Shown: positions 11,660 to 24,108, counted from the stretch's first letter. The stretch is DNA of 64,000 nucleotides from Buddleja alternifolia (GCA_019426215.1 CM033401.1:12405134-12469133); one strand, 5' to 3'. The notes: a model not told the origin generated them from the letters alone. A program made the numbers and translations.

Positions 11660-12677
11660 ATGATTTTGGAACCATGGGTCCAAACCGATTCAGTAAATTT
11701 TGGGTTGGGTTGGGTCTGAAATATTTTGAGCCGGGTCCATTTGGATTGGGTTCTATTGGGTCTAAGTAAGTTTGGGTCCAAATTGGGTTTTGACTGGGTC
11801 CAACATGGGACCTTACTGGTTATTGGTTGGGTTCTTCATAGATCCACAATTGATTCATTTTGTATCCAATCCAAAAAAAAAAAAAACCTTGAAATTTTAT
11901 AATCTTAATATATTTATATTATTTGTAATTACAGTGGGGCCGCTAACGCAATTTCCGTAAACTCTTTAAAAAGAATTTGGTTTGGTTCATTTTACTGAGT
12001 TCCAGAAATTATTATGAAAACAAAAGAAAAAAAAATTGAAAAAGCTGCTACTGCCTACTGTTATGCAACATCACTCATGTAATAATTGAAATATTCTCTT
12101 ATCATTTAAAAATAACAAAAGAAAATTAGGTATTTTAATGTGTGAAAAAAAAATATCGGTTAAACAAAAATTGAAAAATTTAAATTCATGGGTACTGCAC
12201 TTATTTCTTATAGAAAAGTATATAAAGTATATTCGATATTTTTAATGCATAACAGGCTCAGTTTTGTTTTAATTTATGGCATATCTATATACTTTCAGGG
12301 TAATTAGTAACTTAAAGCTCCATTTGAACCAATATTTATTTTCGTAAAAAGAAAAGATCAAATATTTGGATTACTGCCACCTCCGCAAAATTTAGACAAA
12401 ATTCCAAACAGCACGATAACGCCCCGGGGGGGAGGTTAATTTTAAGGCTTCCTATGTGGTTTTGGATTTTGTTGGATTAAATTTGGTTTCATTTTGGGTC
12501 TTCATGACTCCATCTTGGGTCCTTGTATAGGAATCGTTTGGACCCAATTCAACCCAATTTGGAACCGACCCATATTAAACCCATAATTTTGGACCCATTT
12601 TGGAACCGATTTATTTTGGAATCGATCCAATAAGACCCGAATCAAACCCGACCCGATCCACCTGTTTGCCACCTTTA
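11660..12677. mobile_element. Decayed hAT-like element (one end visible)
   Basis: Many gggtc/gggtt motifs on the left (11670-11830) mirrored by gaccc/aaccc motifs on the right (12480-12660), ending tgtttgccaccttta at 12677. The mirrored subterminal motif layout matches the hAT elements at 10544 and 17394. I could not find a matching left TIR or TSD, so the left boundary is a guess. No coding remains. Confidence 0.5.
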
Positions 12678-13727
12678 GCTTCTACTTTCATATGGAAGGT
12701 TATGAGATCAATTTTAGACTGTCACGAGTTGTGATTTTTTCCTCTTTATTTGGAATCGTAGTATGTGTGGCCTATATTGTACTGGGCTTATCGGGTCACG
12801 ATATCTCATCAGTCTAAATTTAAAAAAAAATGGAAATACGTATGAATCTAATTATAATTGCATTTAATATATATATGTATTCTGTACGTGGGTCCAAGTT
12901 AAACGGTTTAAAATCTAGATTGCAATAAACTTTCACCAAAATTAGGGAAGAAGAAAAGGCAACTGTCCAAAATAGTGATATATTTATACAATTTCGCCTC
13001 GAAGACTATGGGAAGTATAACACTTTAGTGCCCTAGAGAATAAAACAAAAACTCTTATTCTAGTCCAACTATAAAATGTAAAACTTTGATGAGTAACCTA
13101 AATTTTCCTTGATACTCTTAACCATTATCTTTTCTTTGTGTTATCTTTTCCCTTTTTTTTCCGCACCCTTCCCTCTTACTTCACCACCCCAAAGCCCAAT
13201 CCCCACCAGCTAAAATTTTCATTTCCTTTGAATTTTTTCGAATATATTGGATGTACTTTGTGCTAATATATTTACCAAGTGATCACTTTGTAGTTAATTG
13301 CTTTGTTCGAGCGATTGTGTAGCTTAAATCTTTTGACCTATGTTTTTCTATATTGTACTATGTGTAAGAAAATTTATTATTGAGAGATGGTATAGATTTC
13401 GCTAAGAAAAAAGTATTCATAAGAGTATCTAGTGAACTTTTGTTGTTTGATTGATATCTAGATTAATTCAACTTATAAATAACTTAAAGTAGAAAATGGA
13501 TATATGATTTTATTTCAGCATTTTTTGACAAATTTATATACGAATTCAATTGAATCTAGTACAATATATTTATTCCTAAAGATTTTGTCAACGACCGTCA
13601 AAGGGAATGAAATGTAACATTTTACATGGATTGGAGAATCCGATGCCAAAATTTCTTTATTAGGGGACAATGTGGTCTTAGTGACATACATGGGGAAAAG
13701 TGCTTTTTACCTACCCAATAAATATAG
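12678..13727. other. Intergenic, nothing recognised
   Basis: AT-rich DNA with no supported ORF, RNA gene or inverted repeat. Confidence 0.5.
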
Positions 13728-13735
13728 AATTTATA

Positions 13736-13898
13736 GGGTAATTTTATGGTGAATTGGGAATATTGCTTCCGATCTATTTTTTACCACATAAATACGAGGG
13801 GGTGATTTAGGTGGGTGAGAAAACCACCCCACTCATTGTGAATTTGTGGTGTAAAATAGACCGGGAGCAACACTCCCGATCCAGCTTAGAATTTTCCT
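13736..13898. mobile_element. MITE, 163 bp, probable 8-9 bp TSD
   Basis: The ends form an imperfect inverted repeat: gggaatattgcttccgatc on the left pairs with gaccgggagcaacactccc on the right. The direct repeat aatttata lies outside both ends (13728-13735 and 13899-13906). No coding. The TSD size fits hAT or Mutator. Confidence 0.65.
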
Positions 13899-13932
13899 AA
13901 TTTATACTAGCATCATCCACCATCTGCCAATA

Positions 13933-14099
13933 GAATGATACTGGTGGGTATCAGGAGTCCAACTCCCGGTGAATATCCACCACACACAATTTTAAAAGAT
14001 GTGTAGGGTCAATCAATATATATATATTATCATGTTTTAACACTTTGTGTGGTGAATATTTATCGAGAGTTGGATTTCGGTACCCACCAAGTATCATCC
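13933..14099. mobile_element. MITE, 167 bp, perfect 9-bp TSD
   Basis: About 50-bp inverted repeats: left starts gaatgatactggtgggta, right ends acccaccaagtatcatcc, and they stay complementary to the ccaccacaca / tgtgtggtg step. ctgccaata lies at 13924-13932 and 14100-14108. The 9-bp TSD points to a Mutator-type MITE. It lies only 34 bp from the MITE at 13736-13898. Confidence 0.8.
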
Positions 14100-14108
14100 C
14101 TGCCAATA

Positions 14109-14420
14109 TCACATCAACAGAATCTTCCTCACATCAAGGGGGAAAAATAATCATAGTATTCCTCCTAAGAAATGGATAAAAAGTAAAATAAAATGGTGAA
14201 AGAAAAATAAAAAATAAATAATAGGAAGGATATGAAAGGAAAGTCATTTTATTGAGGAGGGGTGAAAGGATATGTAAAACACACTGAAAACACATGCAAC
14301 CAAGCCCTTATGTTTTACAGTTTAGAACTATACATTCCATATAAAGACTCTTTTTAAAGTAAAATTTGAAAAATTACCAGATCTGTATCTTATTTGTGTG
14401 TCCGCTAATTTGTATAAGAA
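14109..14420. other. Intergenic, nothing recognised
   Basis: AT-rich, no supported gene. Confidence 0.45.
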
Positions 14421-16250
14421 TGTTGTTTAAAAAATAATTCTAAAATCAAACTGTCAATATTTTGGTCAGTATTTTTTTTTTCTTAAGTCTAGACGAAGAG
14501 GATACCCTAACAGGATAAACACGGGGCAATGGTTTTAATAATCGTGGGCCACACAAACTCAATAAAACTCCAAATAAGGAGAGAAAAGTCAGACAACCTG
14601 GAATCGAACACAGGACATCCCACATGAAATTGGAAGTTGATACCACTATGATAACAAGCCTTGGGATTTGGTCCGTATTTTTTGGGTGCACTCATTGCCA
14701 CGTTATTTCTACATATTTAATTGCTTCTTAAATTAATTTAATAGACGATAGACTATCGCTTAACTACATATAAATTTTTGCCTCAGATAAATTTCGAGAA
14801 TTCCAGCTCCTTCAAGCTAGATATTGTATTGCCGAACGTTAACATGTATTCAATTTATTAGGAAGATAATAATGTGTAATGATTATAAACGATATGATGT
14901 CTCATTTTAGATATATCTTTAGTTGTGAGCTACTTTACCAAACAATTCTCAAAAACTTTATTCATTTGTTGTGAACTTTTCTTTCTTTTTTCCATTTTTT
15001 TTTTTTTTTTTTTTTGAGAAAATCAGGTGAAATATGTCATTCAATTGGATGTTTCGAGATTCTCGTTAACAGAATATGGACAATATGAATTTTAAATGAT
15101 ACTTTTTTACAATGAAAGTCAAGAAAATTGATTTTATTTCGTAGTAACACACTAACAATCTATTACATCTTTAAATTCGTTTTTCTTTTTTTAAATCTTT
15201 CAAGGTTTTTAAGGGATTAAGATAAGTTATTTTTTTATTATTATTATTATTTTTTTGTTGGAAAAATAAATTGCATTAAAACAAAAGGCTTTACAAAAAA
15301 GTGCAAAACGGATTACTTTGTCAAAAACAACTAATCACACATGATTAGAAACCCAACAAGAACATATGATGACCCTATTAGATTATAATTCAGCTAAAAG
15401 GATACTTGAGTGAGTCCTAACTACCAGTGCCAGTTTATTAGCACAATAACACCTTTGTAGCGACTTTTAGGTCAATAGCTCCCAACCAGTCGATTCAAGG
15501 CATTAGATGTAGAACACCCCTAAAGATTTAGTTATTCAATTGTCAAGGCCACAAAATGCTTCTTAGTAATTAAGATTTCTCCTCTTATAGTCGTAATAGA
15601 TAAAGAAATATTAGCAGACACCCTCCCCCCCAACCAATAGGGTGATGTGCACTTTGCCCCCTAACGTTTTGAAAAGTGCACCCGATATCCTATCCTATCA
15701 TAAATGTGCATTCAGCCCCCTCGATCAAATTCGGGCAGAATATAATTGAATATTCTGGCACATAGGCAGCAAAATGCTACAAACCGTATAGGTTAAGGGG
15801 TAGTCTGCCTAGTTCTTAAATTTCTTGTATTTTTTAATTTTTTTTAAATTCAAAGATTCTTAATTTTTCAAAAATAAAAAAGACAATTTCAAAAATCCAG
15901 AAACATGAAAATAAAATAGTACAATATTTTGTTATTTACTTTTACGAAAATGCAACCAAACTTAGAAAGCACAAAATAACAAGAATCTTTTCTATTATCT
16001 ATTAATGCAACTAGTTCTTGAAGAAAAAAAAAGAGTAAATTTAATAAATTCTTTGTAAAGGAAAAACATATATTAAATTAGTTATATAAATTTACATAAA
16101 ATAATTTAAAATTTATTTTTTATTCTTTCTATATTAAGCAACTACATCATTTTATTTATTTAACTTGTAATTAATTCAAGAGTTGTGTATTTAATTAAAT
16201 TATTCTTAAATAAAATTTGGGATCAAATTAGTTAAAATTTAATAATAGAG
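14421..16250. repeat. Segment A: diverged duplicate of 33411-37867 (A')
   Basis: Collinear similarity to A' from tgttgtttaa (14421 and 33411) to aataatagag (ending 16250 and 37867). Shared blocks include the agctccttcaagctagat zone (14808/35498), the tttttt-tggaaaaataaattg zone (15255/36075) and the aaagcacaaaataacaag zone (15968/37583). A lacks the Mutator-like insertion of A' and a ~1 kb stretch matching about 36430-37520, and has its own sequence at about 15605-15930. It has no gene. Position 16251 is the junction with the Copia-3 LTR piece. The region 15640-15730 (gatgtgcactttgcccc) looks like one end of a MITE. Confidence 0.75.
14460..14720 (-). repeat. Possible SINE-like sequence in segment A (and 33480-33700 in A')
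   Basis: On the minus strand there is a pol III B-box-like motif, GTTCGATTCC (rc of ggaatcgaac at 14600), with an A-box-like TAGTGGTATCA about 45 bases upstream. A' has the corresponding GTTCAATTCC. A tRNA-derived SINE would carry such a pair, but I see no clear ends or TSD, so this is tentative. Confidence 0.3.
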
Positions 16251-16427
16251 AAATTGTTCAATAATCTTAGTATCCCGGATTCGAGAAATTCGAAATGTTA
16301 AACTTATCTATTCGGAACGTAGATTAAGATTATTCAATAATCTTTAGTATCCCGGATACTTACGGTGTTCGAATTTCGTACACAAAAGTGGTGGGAACCA
16401 CACTTTGTAAAACCATTTTATCCAACA
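16251..16427 (-). repeat. Copia-3 3' LTR, truncated (~170 bp)
   Basis: Matches 33240-33410 (agattaagattat-caataatc, cttacggtgttcgaatttcg, gtggtggga) and ends tatccaaca at 16427. The far part of the LTR, seen at the other end, is absent. A second, shorter run of the ttcaataatct motif near 16255 hints at a rearranged junction. Confidence 0.8.
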
Positions 16428-16984
16428 ATCCCCCACACGAAAGAAATTAATTCAATGCATGCTCTTGAGATTTCTATTGAAAGTTTATCACATCAAAAGA
16501 GGTAGCTTTTGGTTTGGAACCTTTCCTAGTGAAATATTATCGGATTTACTAGGCTACCCAATGAATGTGATGTCTTGAATTGGTCAGCCGTTCGTGTAAA
16601 CCCAAACAACGATATTCACATAATAAACTTTTCAGTTCTCACGGTTGGGTCCATTTTAGCCGTGGCACCCCCTCTTGGTTTCAGAAGTGTTTACATTTTA
16701 CTCAATATTGAGGCGGCCTACACCTCACACTTACATAGGTGACTTCCTAATTAAGAGTATCCTGTCATACTCCACTTCATTTAGACAGTGTAGGAATTAT
16801 TAAAAGCCCAGTTTAACCTTTGCTACAACTTGTAGGTTACACTTCTTTATCATAAGCAATGGGTTTAGAGTTTATTTATTAACTCTTAAGTGCCTCACTG
16901 AATGTTCACAACTTAGTTGTCCCATTGAACCAAGATCTTGGGGATCTCCAGTCAACATGGTTGGGTTACCGCTGTGTCCATTCT

Positions 16985-17134
16985 TAATATGTTGACTTTA
17001 AACTCATTCCTCTTGATAGGTATTCTACTTGATCTCTAGGCAATCCTTTCGTCAAAGGATCTGCAATATTCTCCTTTGATTTCACATAATCAATGGACAT
17101 TATTCCGTTAGAGATCAACTATTTAATGGTATTG

Positions 17135-17166
<32 letters not shown>

Positions 17167-17393
17167 GTACATACTATTTTGCACCCTACTAATTGTCGAC
17201 TGACAGTCGCAATGAATTAAGATAGGGGCACTGGTTTTTCCCAACAGGGAACATCGTCTAAGAAATTTCGTAGCCACTCAGCTTCTTCACCAGTTTTGTA
17301 TAAAGCTATGAATTCTGATTCCATTGTGGATCGGGCTATGCAAGTTTGCTTAGATGATTTTTATGACATTGCTTCACCACCGATGGTAAAAAT
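16985..17393 (-). pseudogene. Copia-3 RNase H, C-terminal part
   Basis: The minus-strand translation gives the copia RNase H end: HCDSQSTISRVQ, then the KSRHIRRRHNTIK motif, then NIADPLTKGLPRD. There is an in-frame stop after HNTIK. It is the continuation of the pol frame at 21288-21815, interrupted by the hAT element at 17394-21279. The gap to the LTR (16428-16985) is 3' untranslated sequence. Confidence 0.85.
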
Positions 17394-20300
17394 TAGGGGT
17401 GGGCATTCGGTTCGGGTTATCGGGTTCGGGTTTTTCGGGTTCGGGTTTTTCGGGTTTCGGGTATATGATCTTACCACCCGAAACCGAACCGATATACTCG
17501 GGTACCCGACAATTCAGGTATTTCGGGTTCAGTTACCCGATCGGGTTCAGATTCGGGTTTCCTCATAATAAAAAAAAAATAGACACAGTTTTTTGGGCCT
17601 CAAAACGTTGGCCCAATTCTGATTTTCATTCAAAAAATTAACTTTTGATTTTTGGACTTTAAATTTTGGATTGGAGTGAGGTAGTTGGGCCTCCAAAAAG
17701 AAGGCCCAATTCTTTCTCAATTCTATTTTGGACGTTGCAAAACAGAGGCAATTTAATTGCCTCTGTTTTCAATTTCCATTTTTTTAACATATTTTGTTAA
17801 ATTTCTAATTCGAGTTCTACTACATCATTTACTTTTGGATACATTAAATTTTATACTATCAAAATTTAAGGAAATTCGAAGCACAAATCATACATTAAAA
17901 CTTAAAAGTACAAATATTCATAATTCAATTGCAATCCTTGTTTGATCAAATCAAATTAAAATACCATGAAAACTAAAGTCATAAACCATAGTACATAACT
18001 AATGCAAATACTCTATTACAAATCATTGTTTCATTAAATTAACAGATCCAAAGTAGCATGGCGGCGAAAGTGACAAAGATCAAATGTCAATGATGGTTGA
18101 ATCAATTCCCAATTTTGTCAATTCTACAAAAAACAATTATAGAATTATTAGTATAAATTGAATACAATTAAATTAAAGTAGGCGATAAGTTGAAACAAAT
18201 AAACAATAAAGGAAAAAAGTGAAGATAAAAATTACCTTTTTCAAGTGTTTCAACTTCACGTAAGTCTTCCTCCACATTTATTGGCTGGGAATTCATACGA
18301 AGCCAATCTTGACCACAAATAAGGGCTTGAACTATTTTAGGAGACAAGGAACTCCTAAATGAATCAAGAACGTGACCACCTGTGCTAAACGAAGATTCTG
18401 AAGCAACTGTGGAGACCGGGACAGCTAATACATCGTGAGCCATCTTCGAGAGGATTGGGAATCTCTGACTGTTTACTTTCCACCATTTTAACACATCAAA
18501 TCTTTCTTTATCATCTTCCTCAACATCCTCGCCCAAATATTTTTCCAACTCTGACTTTACATGCTCACGTTTTCCACCAGTCTTGTACATCCTAAACTCT
18601 TGTTGTAGAAAAACTTTACGAGGCATTAGATGATCACCAGATACCTCATTCATAGAATTCTTAGAACTCTCAAATGGAGATGAAGAGGATGAAGAAACAT
18701 GACTAGATGATGTACCGGGGCTTTTTGAAGTTCTTTGAATTGTATGACCATATCTCAATTTATAATCATTAAACAACTCAAATAAACCATTTCTCACTTG
18801 GTCCTTCATTGAGTCACTTTTTCCAACATCATCATACATCTTATCAAAAGTAAATTCAATGAACTCCAATTTTTGACGTGGATCAAGAATCGCAGCATAA
18901 TACAAAACCATGTTCATCTTTTCAATTGACCCCCAATATTTGTCATATTTTTCTTTCATTTTTCTTGCCATCTCACTTAGTTCAAAGTCATCACTATTCA
19001 ACCAATCCCGAAGAAGCAAGTTTACCTCACTTATTTCATGAAAGACAAGATTAGAGGTAATACGTAATGAACCAGAAATTCGCAAAGTGAGTAGATAAAA
19101 ATGTTGTAGGAATCTCAACAAGAGTTTTGATCTATTCCAATCATAATCAATCGGCACCCCATAAAATGGCTTCTTGGAAAGATCGGTAGTGTAGGCAACC
19201 TCCGCATCTTCGTACTCATCAAATGCTCTCCTAAGGCATAAGGCAGAGTCCAACATCAAGTAGGTCGAATTCCACCTAGTAGGTACATCAAGAGATAACA
19301 ACTTCTTTGTTTCTAATTTTGCATATTCAGCACACTCTTGAAACTTCTTGTACCTAGCCGGAGAATTTCTAATGTACCTAACGGCCCCTCTAATACGAGA
19401 AATAGCCTCGTGTTCATCTTTTCCCTTCAACCCATCTTGAACAACAAGATTAATTATATGTGCAACACACCTCATGTGCACATATTTTCCATCTAAAACA
19501 TTTTGGCCCCAATTTTCAAACTTTTTCCTCAAGTAAACAATTGCCCCATCATTCGAAGATGCATTATCAACAGTGACAGTAAAAACCATCTCAATACCCC
19601 AATCAATTAAGCATTTCTCAACACCTCTACCTATTTCTTCACTTTTATGACCGGAAATTGGACAAAAATTCAAAACTCTTTTTTGCAATAGCCAATTTTT
19701 GTCAATAAAGTGAGCAGTAAGACACATATAATTCACGTGTTGAATAGATGTCCACGTGTCTGTGGTGATGCAAACCCTCTGAGCATGCTCTTTAATAAAA
19801 ACTTTCAAATTTATTTTTTCCTTCGCATAGATATTATAAATATCTTTGGTTATTGTTCTACGTGAAGGAATCCTAAAATTAGGACAAGCAACAGACACAA
19901 ATTTCTTGAAACCAGGGCTCTCAACTGTGCTAAATGGAAGTTCATCTATAATTAGCATCTCCGACAACGCCTCCGAAACATTTTCTTGATTAAAAGTCCA
20001 TTTAAAAAGATTTCCGGTTTTCTCACCTTCGACATTTATTTCAAAAGCCAATTGAGTTTGATTTGCATCAATTTCAAAATTAGGAGGTCTTTTTTTGCAA
20101 CAATTATAGTGATTTTTTAGGGGCCTAGTTCCTTGGGCTTTTGAGTCGGCTTTAATATCCCTCTTACAATATTTGCACTTAGCCATTTGAATCTTCTCAG
20201 TTTCGCAATAATATTTGACAAAATGGATCCAATATTTAGACCTCGAAGCAAATTTTCGTTTTCTAGAAGTGGGTAATCCATCTTCCTCAACATGTTCCTC

Positions 20301-21279
20301 TTCTCCCTCACCCTCCATATTCTTTTCAACACCAATATTGACATTTTCACTACTAACCTTGGGTTGAGCATCACCTAAGTTAGGTGAAGTAGCAGAACAT
20401 TGACCTCCTCCAAAGTCACCGCGATATTGTGATATTGAATCCGACATCTACAAGACTACAACTACAAATGATAGAAAAAAAATACATAAATTAGACATTA
20501 TCAAAGAAAACAAGTTTAAAATACAATCTTTAATATCATTTCAATAAATGGATTGCACAAGTGCAATAAGCCAAGAACATCATTAATTAGGACTAAAATC
20601 ATACAATGTTACACCACTACTTAAACAAATCATCAACATGTCATAATAATTAACTTTTTTCTCTAAAAAAATGGGTAATTTTATTTTTTACCTTAAAAGA
20701 AATATGTATAAACTATAGAGCCGACAGCCGATGATGATGGTGGCGACCGGAAGTGGGTAAAAATGGCGGCGACCGGCGGCAATGAGTGACAATGGAACTT
20801 GGAGTTGGAGGCGTGCGTGAGGTGAGGCTGTGAGGGTGAGGCAGAGGCAGGCAACTCCATTCATGTGTAAAGTTGTAGCAAACAAGAGTTTTTAACTTTA
20901 CAAAATATAATATATATTTTTATTATATAATATTAATTTGTATTAGTGTTGAGTCATAACCCACCAGCCACCACATTTGACTCTTAAGTACCATTGACTT
21001 CCTACTTTTAACTACAAATGATAGAAAATGGGTACCCGAATAGAATTGTGTATTAATATTTTTTTATTATTTAATTTTAAAAAAATTAAATCGGGTAATT
21101 CGGATACCCGAATTACCCGATCAAAATTAAACCTCTACCCGATACCGAACCCGAACAATGATATTCGGGTTCGGGTATAAACCGAACCCGATTTTTAACC
21201 GAATTACTCGAACCGAATTACCCGAACCCGATCGGGTCGGTTCGGGATCCGAATTACCCGAACCGAATGCCCACCCCTA
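17394..21279 (-). mobile_element. hAT transposon, 3.9 kb, apparently complete
   Basis: TIRs start taggggtgggcattcggttc at 17394 and end with the complementary gaatgcccacccccta-type terminus at 21279. A perfect 8-bp TSD, gtaaaaat, lies at 17386-17393 and 21280-21287. Subterminal regions are packed with cgggt/acccg motifs in opposite orientation at the two ends. It carries one large transposase gene on the minus strand with no stops. It lies inside the RNase H region of Copia-3, so it is younger than that element. Confidence 0.95.
18080..20447 (-). CDS. hAT transposase (BED finger, RNase H-like core, hAT dimerisation domain)
   Basis: Cut-and-paste transposase of the plant hAT type. The open frame is uninterrupted from ATG at 20447 and has about the normal length. 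N-terminal acidic/Ser-rich region (residues 1-65), BED zinc finger at about 68-120 (CKYCKRD then HYNCC), then the catalytic core with Asp in TTDTWTS (~229) and in VTVDNASSND (~290), CVAHIINLVV (~325), and Glu in the ASESSFSTGG motif inside the C-terminal dimerisation domain (~640-720). I infer a 112-bp intron (18124-18235; donor GAAAAAG|GTAATT, acceptor TTTTGTAG|AATTG). Splicing replaces a hydrophobic read-through tail with …LEKELTKLG…DI and stops at 18080, giving about 751 residues. It should bind the subterminal acccg repeats. Expression cannot be judged from sequence. Confidence 0.93.
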
Positions 21280-22203
21280 GTAAAAATGCACCCACTCGTG
21301 GACTTAGAGTCATTTGTGTCTGATATCCAAATAGCATCGCTGTATCCTTCTATTACAGTTGGATATCTTGAGTAGTATAATCCAAAACTCTTTGTGTGCT
21401 TTAAGTACTTAAGTACTCTAGTTAAGGCCTTCCAATGGTCTAAACTAGGATTACTCGTGAACCTACTCAACTTGCTCATAGAGTAAGCTAGATCAGGGCG
21501 GGTACAGTTCATGATATACATCAAACTTCCAATGACCCTAGCATACTCTAACTGCGATACGGGTTCGCCATAGTTCTTGCGTAAGTTAACGCTCATGTTT
21601 ACTGGCGTCTTAACAATCGCACTGTCGCTGAGAAGGAATTTTTCCAGAATTATCTCAACATAATGAGACTGCGACAATATGAGTCCTTCAGATGTCCTCA
21701 AGATTTTAATCCCTAGTATGACATCTGCCAACCCCATATCTTTCATGTCAAAGTTCTTCTTTAACATTACTTTAGTATTCATGATGATTTCATGATTACT
21801 ACCCATAATTAGCATGTTATCGACATAGAGACATACGGCGACATATGTGTTATGTGTTGTCTAACATACACGCATTTGTCACACTCATTTATCTTGAAAC
21901 CATTTGACAACATAGTGTTATCAAAATTTTCATGTCATTGTTTTAGCGCTTGTTTAAGTCCATACAAGGACTTTACAAGTTTACACACCTTTTTCTCCTG
22001 TCCAAGAGCAACATACCCCTCAGGTTGTTCCATATATATTTCTTCATCTAATTCTCCGTTTAGAAACACAGTCTTAATATCCATTTGGTGTATCTTAAGG
22101 TTATGCAGCGCGGCAATAGCGATGAATAATCTTATGGATGTTATTCTCGTTACCGGAGAATAAGTATCGAAGAAATCAAGACCTTCAGTTTGTCGGTATC
22201 CTT
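21280..22203 (-). pseudogene. Copia-3 reverse transcriptase (C-terminal half) and RNase H start
   Basis: Minus-strand copia RT and connection region: [10 protein letters not shown], then LGIKILRT, then the [15 protein letters not shown] motif, ending in RNase H ([17 protein letters not shown]) where the hAT element interrupts. The catalytic box reads [10 protein letters not shown] near 21825, so the usual second Asp of YVDD is Asn. The frame is lost between about 21850 and 22200, where the shared RT motifs ([16 protein letters not shown]-like) are still visible in other frames. Confidence 0.85.
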
Positions 22204-22206
22204 TGA

Positions 22207-23395
22207 CTACCAGACAACCTTATACTTATCATTAGATCCATCAGTCCTATACTTTCTTTTCAGAATCCATTTATAGCTTAAAGGCTTACTTCCCTTTGGA
22301 AGATCAACCAACTCCCAGGTATGGTTGTGCATAATAGACTCAATTTCGCTTTTGATAGCCTCTTTCCAGAGCTGAGCATCTGGACTGGACATTGCCTCCT
22401 TAATCGTCCTTGGATCACCTTCTAATGTATAAGATACAAAGTCGGGACCAAACGTTTTAGGAACTTTTTCCCTTTTGCTACGCCGTGGTTCTTCATCCCC
22501 GGGATTAGAACTACTCGTAGACGCTTCATGTGTTCTTTTAAGAGGACTTTGTATTGTTCCTTCCTTATTTGGAAAGATATCCTCAAAGAAAGAAGCATTT
22601 CTAGATTCCATGGTAGTACCTTCATGAATCTCAGAAATTTCAGATTTATGTACCAGAAACTGATAGGCGCTACTATTTAGTGTATAACCAATGAATATGA
22701 AATCAATAGTTTTAGGCCCTATCTTTACTTGTTTGGGTTTGGGTACTTTTACCTTAGTCAAACACCCCCACACTTTGAGGTACTTATATGAAGGTTTGTG
22801 ACCTTTCCAAAGTTCGTAAGGAGTCTCACTCCTACTTTTGTGGGGAATTTTATTAAGTATATAATTGGCGGAGAATCGCTTCCCCCGACAAATTCTGAGG
22901 TAATCTAGAATTTATCAACATCGCATTCATCATTTCTTTGAGAGTGCGATTTTTGCGTTCAGCAACATCATTTGATTGAGGTGAATATGGTGCCGTCGTT
23001 TGATAAATAATTCTAGAGTTGGTACAAAATTCATCAAAAGGCGCTCCGTATTCTCCACCTTTATCACTTTGGATAGCTTTTATCCTTTTTTCAAGTTGAT
23101 TTTCAACTTCCGTTTTGTAATGTGTAAACGCTCTAAGCGCTTTGTCTTTACTTTTTAGTAAATACACATAACAATACTTTGTGCAATCATCTATGAATGT
23201 AATGAAATACTTTTTCCCACCTCTAGTTTGCACAAACTTTAAGTCACAGATATCACTGTGAATAAGTTCTAGAGGTGCGGAGTTCCTTTCCACAGAGGGA
23301 AACGGCTGTTTGACTAGTTTCGCTTCAACACATATTTCGCATTTGTGTTGAGTATCAACTTTGAAGGTTGGTAATAAATTTAAATTTATTAGTCT
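22207..23395 (-). pseudogene. Copia-3 integrase and RT N-terminus
   Basis: The integrase core (23293-22853) shows [15 protein letters not shown] and [11 protein letters not shown], giving the D-D-E triad. The following frame (22773-22207) has the integrase C-terminal FIFIGYTLNS motif, a charged linker (RRSKREKVPKTFG) and the start of RT (WKEAIKSEIESI, YKWILKRK). The frames differ, so a frameshift lies near 22800-22850. Confidence 0.87.
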
Positions 23396-24108
23396 TCACA
23401 TAGTATTAAAATTCACATGTCCTAGTCTAACATGCCATAAATTTGAATACTCAAGCAAGTAAGCAGAAGATGTAATTTTATTATCATCAATTTCGGTTAC
23501 AACAACGCGAATTACATTCATTTTTAAAATTCCCTGCTCCAGGTAACCTTTTTCTTCGTAAATTCCACGCTTTGTAAAACAAAACCTATCTGCCTCAAAT
23601 ACCAGCTTGAACCTGTTCTTCACTAGGGCCAATCTTGATACCAGATTCTCTCGAATATTACGAACATGTACCACCTCGGTCAGAGTCAGCTCTTTTTCGG
23701 AGGTCATCTTCAGCACCACTTTACCAATTACTAGAACCGGGAAGTGGCAGAGTTTCCCATAAAAAGTCTTTGCCCATCAGAAGGAGACTATGATGAGAAC
23801 GCCTCCTTGTCAGAACAGATGTAGCGAGTAGCCCCAGTGTCAATTAACCACTCCCTTGGGTTGTCCACCAGGTTTGTCTAGAACACAACGGCGGTGAGAT
23901 CGAGTTCAAAAAAATCTAGTGGGACTCTGTTGTCAGATAGGTCATCGAACATTTCGTTGATGCCCTGGACATTATCAACAACCAAGTAAACCTGGTTCGG
24001 GTTTGTTTGTTTTTGGAAGTTCAAACAACTTGGTTCTGAAGGTTCTTCCTGTCTCTGGAATATTTTGAAAAGCTTTTGATATTTCTTGTTTTGAGCTTTT
24101 CTTTCCAA
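23396..24108 (-). pseudogene. Copia-3 protease and pre-integrase region
   Basis: The pre-integrase domain is at 23719-23396 (VVHVRNIRENLVSRLALV, WHVRLGHVNF: the integrase HHCC finger begins here). The aspartic protease motif WLIDTGATRYICS is readable on the minus strand at about 23855-23815. The preceding 24108-23878 frame is an acidic linker with FELDLTAVVF. Confidence 0.75.

Noticed and set aside
17296..17641. Gly/Phe-rich ORFs near the hAT left end
   Set aside because: Translations of the cgggtt subterminal repeats.
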